Shown here in pieces: positions 36,577 through 44,215 of a DNA stretch of 64,000 bases. This DNA comes from Oscillospiraceae bacterium (GTDB lineage: Bacteria; Bacillota; Clostridia; Oscillospirales; Ruminococcaceae): the NCBI GenBank assembly GCA_025757985.1, contig CP107210.1, forward strand, positions 1,736,001-1,800,000, given 5' to 3'. Positions within the stretch are counted from its first letter, which is position 1; each line of letters begins with the position of its first letter. The notes beneath the pieces are model-generated. The model was not told the DNA's origin and ran no database searches. It was given only the letters and a program-made list of their open reading frames with translations. Position numbers and translations under genes: made by a program.

Positions 36577-37302
36577 ATGCGCATACTGGTTTGCGATGAC
36601 GACGCAGCCTTTGCCGGTCAGTTGGCGGAAAAGATAGAGGCCATCGTAAAGCCGCAAATGCCGCGCTCCACGGTGGATTGCGCCACAGATGCAGCGCAGT
36701 TGCGTGCTTTGCCGCTGGCAAAATACGATCTGGCTTTTTTGGATATTGATATGGGCCCGCTGAACGGCGTTGATCTGGCCCGTCGCCTGCATGAGCTGCG
36801 CCCCGATATGCTGCTGATTTTTGTGACGAACTACGTCGAATACAGCCTGCAGGGGTACGAGGTGCAGGCGTTTCGCTATCTGCTGAAAGCCGAGATGCCG
36901 CAAAAGCTGGAGCGTTATGTGCAGCAGGCCCTTACCGCATACCGCAAGACCCGCGATACGGTTCGCATATTTTGCGATGGCGAGGATGTCGAGCTGCAGC
37001 CGCAGCAGATCTTGTACGCCGAGATGTCGGCCCGCAAGGTATGCCTGCACCTGCAGGGGGGCGACCGGGCCTTGTTGTACACGACCGCTACCATGGCCGA
37101 TTTGGCTGACCTACTGGAAAACCACGGCTTCGTGCGCACACACAAAAGCGTTTTGGTCAATATGGAGCACATCCGCGATCTGCAAAGCACGCGACTGTAT
37201 CTGCGCGACGGAACCGAGCTGCCGGTCAGTTCGCACACAGCCAGTGCCGTGCGGAAAATCTATACGCAGTGGAGGAGCGCGAAAAAATGGGTTATTGGTT
37301 AG
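36577..37302 (+). CDS. LytTR response regulator (AgrA-like)
   Basis: A 241-residue response regulator. The receiver domain has acidic residues at ILVCDDD, phospho-acceptor Asp in LAFLDIDMGP near residue 60, and conserved Thr/Lys in VTNYVEYSL and LLKAEMP. The LytTR DNA-binding domain follows: ILYAEMSARKVCLHL, FVRTHKSVLVNMEHI and LYLRDGTELPVS. The start was set at the ATG after AAGGAG. It overlaps the kinase gene. It likely binds the duplicated 36-bp block before agrB and the secreted-protein gene. Confidence 0.92.
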   Translation: MRILVCDDDAAFAGQLAEKIEAIVKPQMPRSTVDCATDAAQLRALPLAKYDLAFLDIDMGPLNGVDLARRLHELRPDMLLIFVTNYVEYSLQGYEVQAFRYLLKAEMPQKLERYVQQALTAYRKTRDTVRIFCDGEDVELQPQQILYAEMSARKVCLHLQGGDRALLYTTATMADLADLLENHGFVRTHKSVLVNMEHIRDLQSTRLYLRDGTELPVSSHTASAVRKIYTQWRSAKKWVIG

Positions 37303-38636
37303 GGATCGTTTTCAGCTGCTTGGACGTGCTGTGCGTGGCCGTTTTTTGCGATGCGTTTCTTGAAAGAAAAACAAGAGGCTTACGCTTTGTAGTGGGGGCG
37401 CTGCTCTGCGGAGTATTGTCTTATATCGCTACGATTTTCGTTTCGCATATTTCGGAAGAATCGCCGATAACGCTTTTAAAATTTGCCGCACTTATTACGG
37501 TTTACTTCGTTTTTGCATCCTTGCTTTATACCGGGAAATTCTGGTTGCGGCTGCTGGTGGTTGTTTTGGCGTATGCAATTTCCACCTTGCTGGAATTTTG
37601 CGTTCTTTATTCTCTGCTGGCATTGCTTCATATTCGTTATGATGAATATGTGGCGAATATGAAGCTCTATCTTGCAAGCGCAGCTATAACATATAGTCTC
37701 AAATTCTTACTTTCTTCTGGAATCAAAAAGATTCACAAGCCGATGGTGGCAAGTTCCGCCAGCATCAAATGGGCACCCCTGACAATTGGATTTCCACTTA
37801 TTTCTCTGGTTGGTATATCAATTTGCTATTATTTATCCATGAACGGCAAAATAGCAGCCGCATTTGTACTTTTTTCAAGTGGAATTCTGCTGGCAACCAA
37901 TGCCGTGATTCTGATTTTGATAGATTTGACAGAAAAAAACAACCTCGCGCAGGAGCAGCAAAAAACGCTTAACGAGCAGCTGCGCTCCCAGCGTGCCAAC
38001 ATTGATGCCTTGAGCAGCGCCTACGCCACACAGCGCAAAATGACGCACGATTTTCGGCATCACATCGCGGCCCTTTCCGGGATGCTGCAGGGAGGCGAGA
38101 CACAACAGGCACAGGACTATCTTGCCGCTTTGCAGGAGCAGCAGACTGAGCGTGCCCTGATGGTCAACACCCACAACTCGGCCATCGACGCCGTGCTGAA
38201 CCAAAAGGGCTATGCCGCTCAGAAGCAGCATATCGATATTCAGTTTGAAGTCAACGACCTGTCGCCCTTGCAAATCGAACTGATTGACTGCACAGTCGTG
38301 CTGGGCAACCTGCTGGACAACGCCATCGAAGCCTGCCTAAAGCTGGAGGAAGCAAAGCGCCGCATTGAGGTCAGCGTTTTGCGGGACGAAGCCTACGCGG
38401 ACGGCGATGCGAAGCTGTATGTCTCGATTATCAACACCAGCCTGCCGGTCCACATCGAAAAGGACTGTATTGCCACAACGAAATTGGAACCGCATCTGCA
38501 CGGCTTTGGTCTGCCCTGTGCCAAAGAGCTGCTGCGCCGCAACAACGCCTTTTACACGATGGATTATCATGACGGTGCGTTCCAATTCTGCTTTGAATGG
38601 CCCGATGTGGCCTGCAATTCTTGCGTTCACGCATGA
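37287..38636 (+). CDS. GHKL sensor kinase (AgrC-like)
   Basis: A 449-residue kinase with six to seven N-terminal membrane segments (residues 1-215), a cytoplasmic coiled coil, and the AgrC-type phosphorylation box MTHDFRHHIAALSGML near residue 251 (His in DFRHH). The ATP-binding N box is LGNLLDNAIEAC and the G box HGFGLPCAKELL. The start ATG follows GGAGGAG inside the end of the regulator gene. It should sense the cyclic peptide made by the downstream AgrB. The agrB promoter block overlaps its last codons. Confidence 0.92.
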   Translation: MGYWLGIVFSCLDVLCVAVFCDAFLERKTRGLRFVVGALLCGVLSYIATIFVSHISEESPITLLKFAALITVYFVFASLLYTGKFWLRLLVVVLAYAISTLLEFCVLYSLLALLHIRYDEYVANMKLYLASAAITYSLKFLLSSGIKKIHKPMVASSASIKWAPLTIGFPLISLVGISICYYLSMNGKIAAAFVLFSSGILLATNAVILILIDLTEKNNLAQEQQKTLNEQLRSQRANIDALSSAYATQRKMTHDFRHHIAALSGMLQGGETQQAQDYLAALQEQQTERALMVNTHNSAIDAVLNQKGYAAQKQHIDIQFEVNDLSPLQIELIDCTVVLGNLLDNAIEACLKLEEAKRRIEVSVLRDEAYADGDAKLYVSIINTSLPVHIEKDCIATTKLEPHLHGFGLPCAKELLRRNNAFYTMDYHDGAFQFCFEWPDVACNSCVHA

Positions 38637-38690
38637 GTTTCTGTCACTTGCGCAGGATTCTTGGCACTTTAGCCTGGTTTGCGGTAGGAT
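38621..38690 (+). promoter_or_regulatory. agrB promoter with shared 36-bp operator
   Basis: The 36-bp block (38621-38656) is 34/36 identical to 35940-35975 on the other strand. It is followed by TTGGCA (38661-38666), an 18-base spacer and TAGGAT (38685-38690). A weak promoter with the block just upstream of the -35 box is what activator dependence would look like. Confidence 0.7.
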
Positions 38691-38718
38691 AAGGGCGAAA
38701 GATGACAAGGAGATGCCG

Positions 38719-39288
38719 ATGGAACAGATTGCAAAAAAGCTGACGCAATACTTTCTGGCGCACGGTCTTATCAAAGAGGACGACGTCGAGGTGTGCCAAT
38801 ACGCGCTGTACCGACATATTTCCCGCGCCGTGGGCCTGATTGCTCTGACACTGCTTGGTGGGCTGATTACGGATTTCGGTTTGGCTTTTTGCTTTACCGT
38901 TTCGTTTCTTTTCCTCCGTGAGCGCACCGGCGGCTACCATGCCAAAACAGAATGGCAGTGCGCATTATACTCTGCCGCCATGATTTTTGCAACGATGTTC
39001 GCTTTACCGATTTTTGCGGAGGAGCCCAACAATTATTGGGCAATTATGATTGCCTCCTCTGCCCTGATATGGGTTTCGTCACCTGCCGATAATAAGCAGA
39101 TGCACCTTTCCCGTGCGGAAAGCAAGGCGATGGCAAAGCGCGCACGTTTGCGGCTATTGCTTCTGGACGCTGTTTCGCTTGCCCTGTTGGGCGTCCATGG
39201 CCACCTTTTCGCCAGCTCCATTGCGTTGGCGGAACTTTCGGTCGCAGTTTCCCTTATGATGGCCACAGCCGGTTTTGGCATACAATAA
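38719..39288 (+). CDS. agrB: AgrB-like peptide-processing membrane protease
   Basis: A 189-residue AgrB family protein. The catalytic region RTGGYHAKTEWQC has the His and Cys seven residues apart, as in AgrB. About five membrane segments follow. The start was placed at the second of two ATGs, six bases after AAGGAG. AgrB removes the C-terminal tail of AgrD and closes the (thio)lactone ring. It stands between the kinase and the candidate peptide gene. Confidence 0.92.
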   Translation: MEQIAKKLTQYFLAHGLIKEDDVEVCQYALYRHISRAVGLIALTLLGGLITDFGLAFCFTVSFLFLRERTGGYHAKTEWQCALYSAAMIFATMFALPIFAEEPNNYWAIMIASSALIWVSSPADNKQMHLSRAESKAMAKRARLRLLLLDAVSLALLGVHGHLFASSIALAELSVAVSLMMATAGFGIQ

Positions 39289-39316
39289 ATCTTTATAAAT
39301 CAGGAGGAATCCACCC

Positions 39317-39487
39317 ATGAAAGAAACCATGAAGCAACATTTGCACGCAGCAGAACGGAAAACCATTCAAAGCATGATCCGCCGCGAATACGATGGTTGG
39401 CCGCCCCAAAGCGCTGCGTTTTTTTACCAGCCCCACCGACCGGAGAAAAAGCCCGCGGCAGCCCAGCCTAAGACCCCCAGCAAGTAA
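39317..39487 (+). CDS. Candidate AgrD-like peptide precursor without cysteine
   Basis: A 56-residue ORF 28 bases after agrB, with a strong CAGGAGG site. Its C-terminal part, QSAAFFYQPHRPEKK (residues 31-45), matches the AgrD layout: a short ring segment, then (Y)QPxxPE. The ring residue that is usually Cys is Ser32, which could give a lactone rather than a thiolactone, as known for the Staphylococcus intermedius peptide. The N-terminus is hydrophilic instead of the usual amphipathic membrane helix, and the tail is longer (Ala/Pro/Lys-rich), so the assignment is uncertain. Confidence 0.5.
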   Translation: MKETMKQHLHAAERKTIQSMIRREYDGWPPQSAAFFYQPHRPEKKPAAAQPKTPSK

Positions 39488-39498
39488 CCCCATCTTAG

Positions 39499-39774
39499 CA
39501 GCTGCGCCATCGCCTCCACGTTTCCGAACACAAAATGAGCCTTGACCTTGGCAAAAGCGGCAGCTATATGCGCAGTATTTCAATCGGCAAGGCATTGCCC
39601 TCAATGCACGAATTTCTGCGCATCTGTGAATACCTCGGCGTAACCCCGCAGGAATTCTTTACCGGTGCCGGGGATGAAACCGACCGTATCAACATTTTTA
39701 ACCGACTGCAAGACCTCGATGACGGTGACATACAGAAATTGCAGACATTCCTTGGTTGGATGGAAGAAAAGTAA
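39499..39774 (+). pseudogene. 5'-truncated XRE regulator
   Basis: The frame reads QLRHRLHVSEHKMSLDLGKS, then IGKALPSMHEFLRICEYLGVTP, an XRE HTH missing its start: a TAG stop lies at 39496-39498 directly upstream. A 79-codon ORF from ATG 39535 remains, but it begins in the middle of the HTH and has no ribosome site. It is probably a relic of the regulator next to the quorum-sensing genes. Confidence 0.65.
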
Positions 39775-39787
39775 ATCCGCTTTCTGC

Positions 39788-39818
39788 CCGACAAGTTTTT
39801 GCTTGCCGGGCTTTTTCT
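39788..39818 (+). terminator. Terminator after truncated XRE gene
   Basis: CCCGACAAG pairs with CTTGCCGGG around a TTTTTG loop, followed by CTTTTTCTTTTT. Confidence 0.8.
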
Positions 39819-39837
39819 TTTTGTGGAACATATTTAG

Positions 39838-39938
39838 TTGAAAGGCGTATTGCATGGCAGATGTGCTTGACGCTCCGGTAAGCGGAGCCATGCCGTATTA
39901 AGGTAGAAACCCCGTCAAGCGCTACTGCGTCCTTTCAA
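39838..39938 (+). ncRNA. Candidate structured RNA with possible pseudoknot
   Basis: No ORF occupies this stretch. TTGAAAGG (39838-39845) pairs with CCTTTCAA (39931-39938) as an outer stem. Inside, GCTTGACG (39865-39872) pairs with CGTCAAGC (39913-39920), GCATGGC (39852-39858) with GCCATGC (39887-39893), and GCTCCG (39872-39877) with CGGAGC (39883-39888). The 7-bp and 8-bp helices cross, implying a pseudoknot or two exclusive folds. A strong terminator follows at 39976-40015, so a 180-nt RNA is plausible. It matches no riboswitch I know. Confidence 0.55.
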
Positions 39939-39975
39939 AAGTCCCTTCGCCGCGTAGTTTTTCTTGTATTATTCG

Positions 39976-40015
39976 TATGCCAGATGGTTTTTATAACCAT
40001 CTGGCGTATTTTTTT
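39976..40015 (+). terminator. Strong terminator after structured RNA
   Basis: A 14-bp stem, TATGCCAGATGGTT with AACCATCTGGCGTA, a five-base loop, and a run of T residues. From 40016 to 40116 no gene is seen; that stretch carries only the leader and AGGAGG site of the next gene. Confidence 0.9.
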
Positions 40016-40116
40016 GCTTCTTTTTTGCTTTGGCGGCAGAGGACTGCCGTTTTCTGCCCGCGCCCCTCCGAGTTTTGAGGTCTATTCAATGAAACTCAAA
40101 ATTCAGGAGGTTTACA

Positions 40117-40539
40117 ATGGCAAAGAAAAATATTGCCGATAAGTATTGGATTTACGGCGAGGATGCAGAATTAGCCGCGCGCCTTACAAGCTATTTGACA
40201 AGAGTGGTATACAATCAGCGAGCAAATTATATCCGCGCACTAATGAAGATTAAGGAACATGAGTGCTCGATTGAAGATTGTGATTCGGATATTGAATCTC
40301 AATCCATGCGCTCAGGTAATTCATTGGAGGAAAGTATTGAAGCCAAGCTAATGTGGGAAGCTATTCGAAAATATTTGCCCAAACTGGAACTGAAAGAGTG
40401 CGAGGTTATGATAGCCTTGTACATTGACCGTCTTTCCGTTACGGCTACGGCTGCTAAGTTGAGAGTTGATGCCAGTACGGTCAGGCGCCGCCGTGACAGC
40501 GCCTGTGACAAAATTCGCAAAGCAATGGAGGAAAAATAA
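40117..40539 (+). CDS. Sigma-70-like conjugative-element regulator
   Basis: A 140-residue protein resembling the sigma-factor-like proteins of Tn916-type elements: YLTRVVYNQRANYIRALMKI near the start and a C-terminal HTH, RLSVTATAAKLRVDASTVRRRRDSACDKI (residues 109-137), like sigma region 4. An AGGAGG site precedes the ATG. It probably activates excision or transfer genes. The next gene starts two bases after its stop. Confidence 0.8.
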   Translation: MAKKNIADKYWIYGEDAELAARLTSYLTRVVYNQRANYIRALMKIKEHECSIEDCDSDIESQSMRSGNSLEESIEAKLMWEAIRKYLPKLELKECEVMIALYIDRLSVTATAAKLRVDASTVRRRRDSACDKIRKAMEEK

Positions 40540-40540
40540 A

Positions 40541-40729
40541 ATGGGAATGTTCAAAAACACCCTTTTGCTGGCCCAGCAGGGTAATGAAAAGGCAATGGAG
40601 AAATTGCTTAATCGCTACGATCCTCTGCTGAAAAAGTGCAGCATTATACAAGGACATTTCGATGAAGATTTATATCAGTCCTTGATTCTTGAATTTGTGC
40701 GGCTGTATCCGCATTCAAAATTTAACTAA
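40541..40729 (+). CDS. HTH_16 family conjugative-element regulator
   Basis: A 62-residue protein with the HTH_16 pattern: LLLAQQGNEKAMEKLLNRYDPLL, SIIQGHFDEDLYQSLILEF. The same family accompanies the sigma-like gene in Tn916 relatives. The ATG at 40541 begins the conserved domain; a longer upstream frame lies inside the preceding gene. A terminator follows. Confidence 0.82.
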   Translation: MGMFKNTLLLAQQGNEKAMEKLLNRYDPLLKKCSIIQGHFDEDLYQSLILEFVRLYPHSKFN

Positions 40730-40733
40730 AAAA

Positions 40734-40775
40734 GTGGCTGTCGCAATTCAGTGCGGCGGCCACTTCCTCTTTTAG
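40734..40775 (+). terminator. Terminator after HTH_16 gene
   Basis: GTGGCTGTCGC pairs with GCGGCGGCCAC (two wobble positions), flanked by A-run and TTCCTCTTTT, so it may work in both directions. From 40776 to 41040 I see only AT-rich DNA and no gene. Confidence 0.75.
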
Positions 40776-41084
40776 GCTGATTCCATATCGTTATTATCTG
40801 TCCACAGTTCACACTGGGTCATAACTGTTTGCACGGCATCGTCCATCCCTTCCGGCGGGTAGCGGTGCCTTTTGAGCAAACACTTTATCATCATACTATA
40901 TTTAGCTTTATTATAGCAAAATTTGATAGCTTTTGGGGGCTTATAGTAAAAATTATAAAATTTTTTTGATTTTTTTGCACGATTTGGCTTTTAATTGCGA
41001 TGATATATATAGAGGGACAAAAAAGACCCTCTCCCCTTGAGGACCTTGAAAGCAAAATATCCGAATCACCGGCTACATACAACT

Positions 41085-41368
41085 GACCTTGCCGCAACCC
41101 AAGGAGCGTTTCGGCAGGTGCGTCCCGGTTTTGACGCGAGGATACCGCCGTAACGGCGGTGGAGCGCCCCCAGAGGCGGGAGAGGTGGCGTGGAACACAT
41201 ACCTCAAGCGAAGGGTCAGCAATCATGATACGCACCGTGGCGATGCTCTCAAGGCGTCGGCGGTACTGCCAACAATGTGGTACAGGAAGCGGGAGCTGTT
41301 TCCAGCAGCCGGGTCGGTGGTTCGCCCTCGTATGTCCGGGAAGTAGTGTCGAATAGGACGTACAATTT
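41085..41368 (+). ncRNA. Candidate structured leader RNA upstream of xis
   Basis: This GC-rich stretch holds a row of hairpins: TGCCG/CGGCA (41090-41118), GCGTC/GACGC (near 41122-41142), ACCGCCG-TAA-CGGCGGT (about 41145-41161), CGCC/GGCG (near 41166-41180), and a late stem GTATGTCC/GGACGTAC (about 41330-41363). Short ORFs cross it in several frames, but none has a ribosome site. I recall similar sequence before xis-int on many Clostridia elements, where it is often mis-annotated as small proteins. Its function is unknown. Confidence 0.5.
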
Positions 41369-41382
41369 GATTTCAGATTATG

Positions 41383-41411
41383 GCGGTCACTTGTTTTCCA
41401 CAAGTGGCCGC
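41383..41411 (+). promoter_or_regulatory. Leader hairpin before xis
   Basis: GCGGTCACTTGT pairs with ACAAGTGGCCGC (one G-U) around five bases. No T-run follows, so it is a leader stem or binding site rather than a terminator; the xis ribosome site lies 34 bases further on. Confidence 0.5.
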
Positions 41412-41456
41412 TATGCTTGTGGAATCAAATATGATACACATGAAGGAGGAAAATCT

Positions 41457-41696
41457 ATGGAAATGAATTCTGTTATGGCTACGGAAATTGTAGCCGCAGA
41501 AGTGGAGCACATTGTGCTGCCGCAAATCGTCAGCATTAAGCAAGCCAGCCGAATGTTGGGGCTGCCGCCGTATTACCTGCGGCGGCTTTGCAAAGAGGTT
41601 CCCGGCGTGGCATTTCAGTCCGGCATCAAGTGGTACATCAACTTGGGGAAACTAGTTGATTACTACAACAATTCGGGCAGAAATGCCGCTGGGTAA
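41457..41696 (+). CDS. xis: Excisionase-like HTH protein (paralogue 1)
   Basis: A 79-residue protein with a winged HTH: LPQIVSIKQASRMLGLPPYYLRRLC, then a wing region FQSGIKWYINLGKLVDYY. It is placed directly before the integrase, as excisionases are. The start ATG follows GAAGGAGG. A second copy at 48781 matches in about 42 of 54 core positions. It likely directs excision by bending DNA at the att site. Confidence 0.78.
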   Translation: MEMNSVMATEIVAAEVEHIVLPQIVSIKQASRMLGLPPYYLRRLCKEVPGVAFQSGIKWYINLGKLVDYYNNSGRNAAG

Positions 41697-41814
41697 GAGC
41701 ACAAAAGGGCCGCAATGTCAAGGGTGTCGTGCGTTCTGACGACAGCCTACCGCTTTTATGGCAAACGCTGTATAGTGTGGCTTGTCAGAAAAATCAGCCA
41801 AGGAGGAATAGAAA

Positions 41815-43299
41815 ATGGCATCCATCGAACTGCGTACCCCAAAGAATAAACCTGCCTACTACAAAATCACAGCAAGTATCACACTCAATGGTCAGACCAT
41901 ACGCAAATTTTCCCGCTTTGATTTTGACCCTAAAACACTAAGAACCGCAAAGCAGCGCGTAGCGGCAGCCACGGCAGCAGCATTTGAATTTGAAGCAAAA
42001 GCACAGGAAGAAGCCGAGCGCAGCCTCAGCGGTGCCAATAAGCCATTCCAAGAAGTAGCCGAGGAATACATTGCTTCGGCAAAAGCCAAGCTGGAGCCTG
42101 CAGCGCTGCTGCGCGGCAACTATGACTCAGATAAAAACAAGGCAAATACAACGCTCAACAAAGTTGGCTATCTGAAGAAAATCGTAAGCGTAGCGCCATG
42201 GTTTGCCAAAAAGTCCGTGTCCGAAATCACAAGAGAGGACTGCGCAAGAGTTATTGAGGAAATTAAAGAAAAAGGCTGTTTGCGCAGTGAATATGCTTTT
42301 ATCCTGCCAGAGTATGCTGCAATGAAAAACAAATCCTTTACTAAAATGGTAGTTGGCTATGACATTTCTGCTTATACCGCCATGAAGTGCTTCAGCGGCG
42401 CGGCAGTCACGCGAAAAACGGCAGAAGTGGTTTCCAATATTCTCGGTGTTTCTGTACGCGATGCGTTCCGTTTTGAGCGCGACGAGAGACCCCTGTCTAA
42501 AAAGACAATTCGGGAATATGTGCTCTTCGCCAATCAAGTGCTGCACTTTGCAAATGAGCGCTATCACTCGGTGCAAGCCGAATTCAAGATGCCGGCGAAA
42601 GGAGCACGCCCCAGATTTGTAGATTGTATACATGAGGACGAAGTACGCAAACTCATGTCAGAAATTGAAAAATGCTCTATGCCGGAGCAAGCCATTGTAT
42701 TATCCCTTCTGAATACGGGTGTGCGTCGTGCTGAATTGGCTGGACTGACATGGAGTGATTTCGATTTCAAGGAATGTACCGTTCATGTCAACAAAAGCCT
42801 TTTGGTTTTTAGGGATTTCGGCTATCAGCACACAGCCACCAAAGAAAGCAATGACCGTTATATTGATGTAGCCCCAGAGTACATGGAATTTATGCAGCAA
42901 TACAAAGAGTGGTGGTACACAAAAAAGAGGTTGATGGGGGCCAGTTGGCAACGAGACATGGTAAAAAGCAAAGAGAGCAAGCGTGAATCACTGATGCGAC
43001 TGGCCGGAGAAGAATTTGTCATCATTGACGATTTCGGTTGGCCTCGCAACCCGGATGGTTACAATGCGCTGGTAAAGCGTGTAGCAAAGAAAGCCGGTCT
43101 CAAGGATATTCACCCACACATGTTTCGCCATACCTTTGTCAGCCTGCTCATGTCGAATCCTGACATCGGTGTTGCAACGGTTGCCGCTGAAGCAGGTCAC
43201 GCCCAGCCGAGCACGACTTTAATGATCTACACCCAGCAATACAAAAAACGCCGGGAGTCGATACGCAATCAGTTGAGCCGTGAATTGTACGAAAAATAA
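41815..43299 (+). CDS. int: Tyrosine recombinase/integrase
   Basis: A 494-residue phage-type integrase. An N-terminal arm-binding region precedes the core. Catalytic residues are visible: Arg in TGVRRAEL (about 303), Lys in TATKESNDR (about 343), His-x-x-Arg in HMFRHT (435/438), His in AGHAQPS (461) and Tyr in LMIYTQQ (472). A large insertion between core-binding and catalytic parts (about residues 120-230) makes it longer than usual. It is followed by a terminator and a partial tRNA-Met, the likely att core. It appears functional. Confidence 0.93.
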   Translation: MASIELRTPKNKPAYYKITASITLNGQTIRKFSRFDFDPKTLRTAKQRVAAATAAAFEFEAKAQEEAERSLSGANKPFQEVAEEYIASAKAKLEPAALLRGNYDSDKNKANTTLNKVGYLKKIVSVAPWFAKKSVSEITREDCARVIEEIKEKGCLRSEYAFILPEYAAMKNKSFTKMVVGYDISAYTAMKCFSGAAVTRKTAEVVSNILGVSVRDAFRFERDERPLSKKTIREYVLFANQVLHFANERYHSVQAEFKMPAKGARPRFVDCIHEDEVRKLMSEIEKCSMPEQAIVLSLLNTGVRRAELAGLTWSDFDFKECTVHVNKSLLVFRDFGYQHTATKESNDRYIDVAPEYMEFMQQYKEWWYTKKRLMGASWQRDMVKSKESKRESLMRLAGEEFVIIDDFGWPRNPDGYNALVKRVAKKAGLKDIHPHMFRHTFVSLLMSNPDIGVATVAAEAGHAQPSTTLMIYTQQYKKRRESIRNQLSRELYEK

Positions 43300-43300
43300 A

Positions 43301-43349
43301 GAATCGCAGCTGTGTTATCTTAAAAAAATAACATAGCTGCGTTCTTTTT
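43301..43349 (+). terminator. Terminator after integrase
   Basis: A long stem, CGCAGCTGTGTTAT with ATAACATAGCTGCG (one wobble), with TTCTTTTT after it. Confidence 0.88.
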
Positions 43350-43350
43350 A

Positions 43351-43392
43351 TGGGCCGTGAGGGATTCGAACCCCCACTGAACCGGTTATGAG
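43351..43392 (-). other. 3' half of tRNA-Met, likely attachment site
   Basis: On the minus strand this reads CTCATAACC (CAT anticodon loop), a T-arm with GGTTCGAATCC-type loop, and an ACGGCCCA acceptor end: the 3' half of a tRNA-Met/Ile2-like gene. The 5' half is absent at higher coordinates. Directly downstream of int, this is most simply the att core (attP in a circular element, or one junction of an integrated one). It is not a functional tRNA. From 43393 to 43615 I see no gene. Confidence 0.78.
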
Positions 43393-43615
43393 AAAGCATC
43401 GCTGGCAATAATTCTAGAATCGCCGTAAAATTTTGTTGGTATTCTACAAATAAGAGCAACTGATTTTAGATAATGTGTAGTAATTTTCGCAGCGTTTCTC
43501 AACCAGAATGGCTGTCCGTAGATGAGTTGGTAGATGGGTTCAATGGAAAGAAAATAGGAATTCACTGAGAGAATCCTAAGCTAATTGTTGCTGGTTGAAA
43601 ATATAGATGTAATGG

Positions 43616-44215
43616 CTATTCTATGCGCTCAATGCTGAATAGTCTTTTGCTATACGTACTGGTATCTTCAACAGAAATTCTGCAGTTTAACCATTTTAAT
43701 TTTTTCTCAAGGTACTGCTGGATTCTATACATTATCATAGCCTTATTTCTTGTTTGTGATCCAAAATCGCCTTCCAAGAGAAGCACCACATATAATGGCT
43801 TGCTCCTCTGAGCAATGCGGCAATCTTCCAAAGCCTCCACATATGGAATGAGTTCTTCGGCCTTTGTTATACGCTTCTCCCTATAGGTCTGCGCACCCAA
43901 TAAACAGGAAATTGTCATAGCAACTTTATGAGAGACTTCAATATCTAAACTGTCTCTGTCTGATTTATCGGTACTTGATGGAATGGAGTCTCTCTTTTCA
44001 TTGTTCGGGGCTATCCTCCAGCGGTTCTCAGCTTCTCTGCCAAGACAATCCTTTACCTCAAGAAAAAGTAAGAAATCATTGGAATCGCAAATGAAATCCA
44101 CACCTTTAGCTCCGGGCATAGGGTTAAAAGATTTACGATAAAAGAATGTGTCATCAAATTTAATCGCATAATCCGACGAAAAAGTAAAACGTAAGTTTCC
44201 TTCAGTTAATATCAT
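43616..44215 (-). CDS. PD-(D/E)XK-like nuclease, partner of ATPase
   Basis: A 199-residue protein. The sequence GVDFICDSNDFLLFLEVKD (about residues 38-56) has the Asp and Glu-x-Lys spacing of PD-(D/E)XK nucleases between two hydrophobic strands. The later KPLYVVLLLEGDF strand also fits. The start overlaps the end of the ATPase gene by 14 bases, so the two are expressed together. It resembles no named defence nuclease I can recall. A nuclease guided or gated by the ATPase is the inferred role. Confidence 0.65.
   Translation of the reverse strand: MILTEGNLRFTFSSDYAIKFDDTFFYRKSFNPMPGAKGVDFICDSNDFLLFLEVKDCLGREAENRWRIAPNNEKRDSIPSSTDKSDRDSLDIEVSHKVAMTISCLLGAQTYREKRITKAEELIPYVEALEDCRIAQRSKPLYVVLLLEGDFGSQTRNKAMIMYRIQQYLEKKLKWLNCRISVEDTSTYSKRLFSIERIE

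Noticed and set aside
38365..38718. Long N-terminal extension of agrB
   Set aside because: The extension is a shadow of the kinase gene; the AAGGAG site and start of the AgrB fold place the start at 38719.
41089..41356. Overlapping small ORFs (85 and 65 codons) before xis
   Set aside because: No ribosome sites, Arg/Gly-rich low-quality translations, and the stretch is better explained by a row of hairpins.
43351..43392. A functional tRNA gene
   Set aside because: Only the anticodon loop to 3' end is present; the acceptor 5' strand and D-arm are missing, so it is an att-type fragment.
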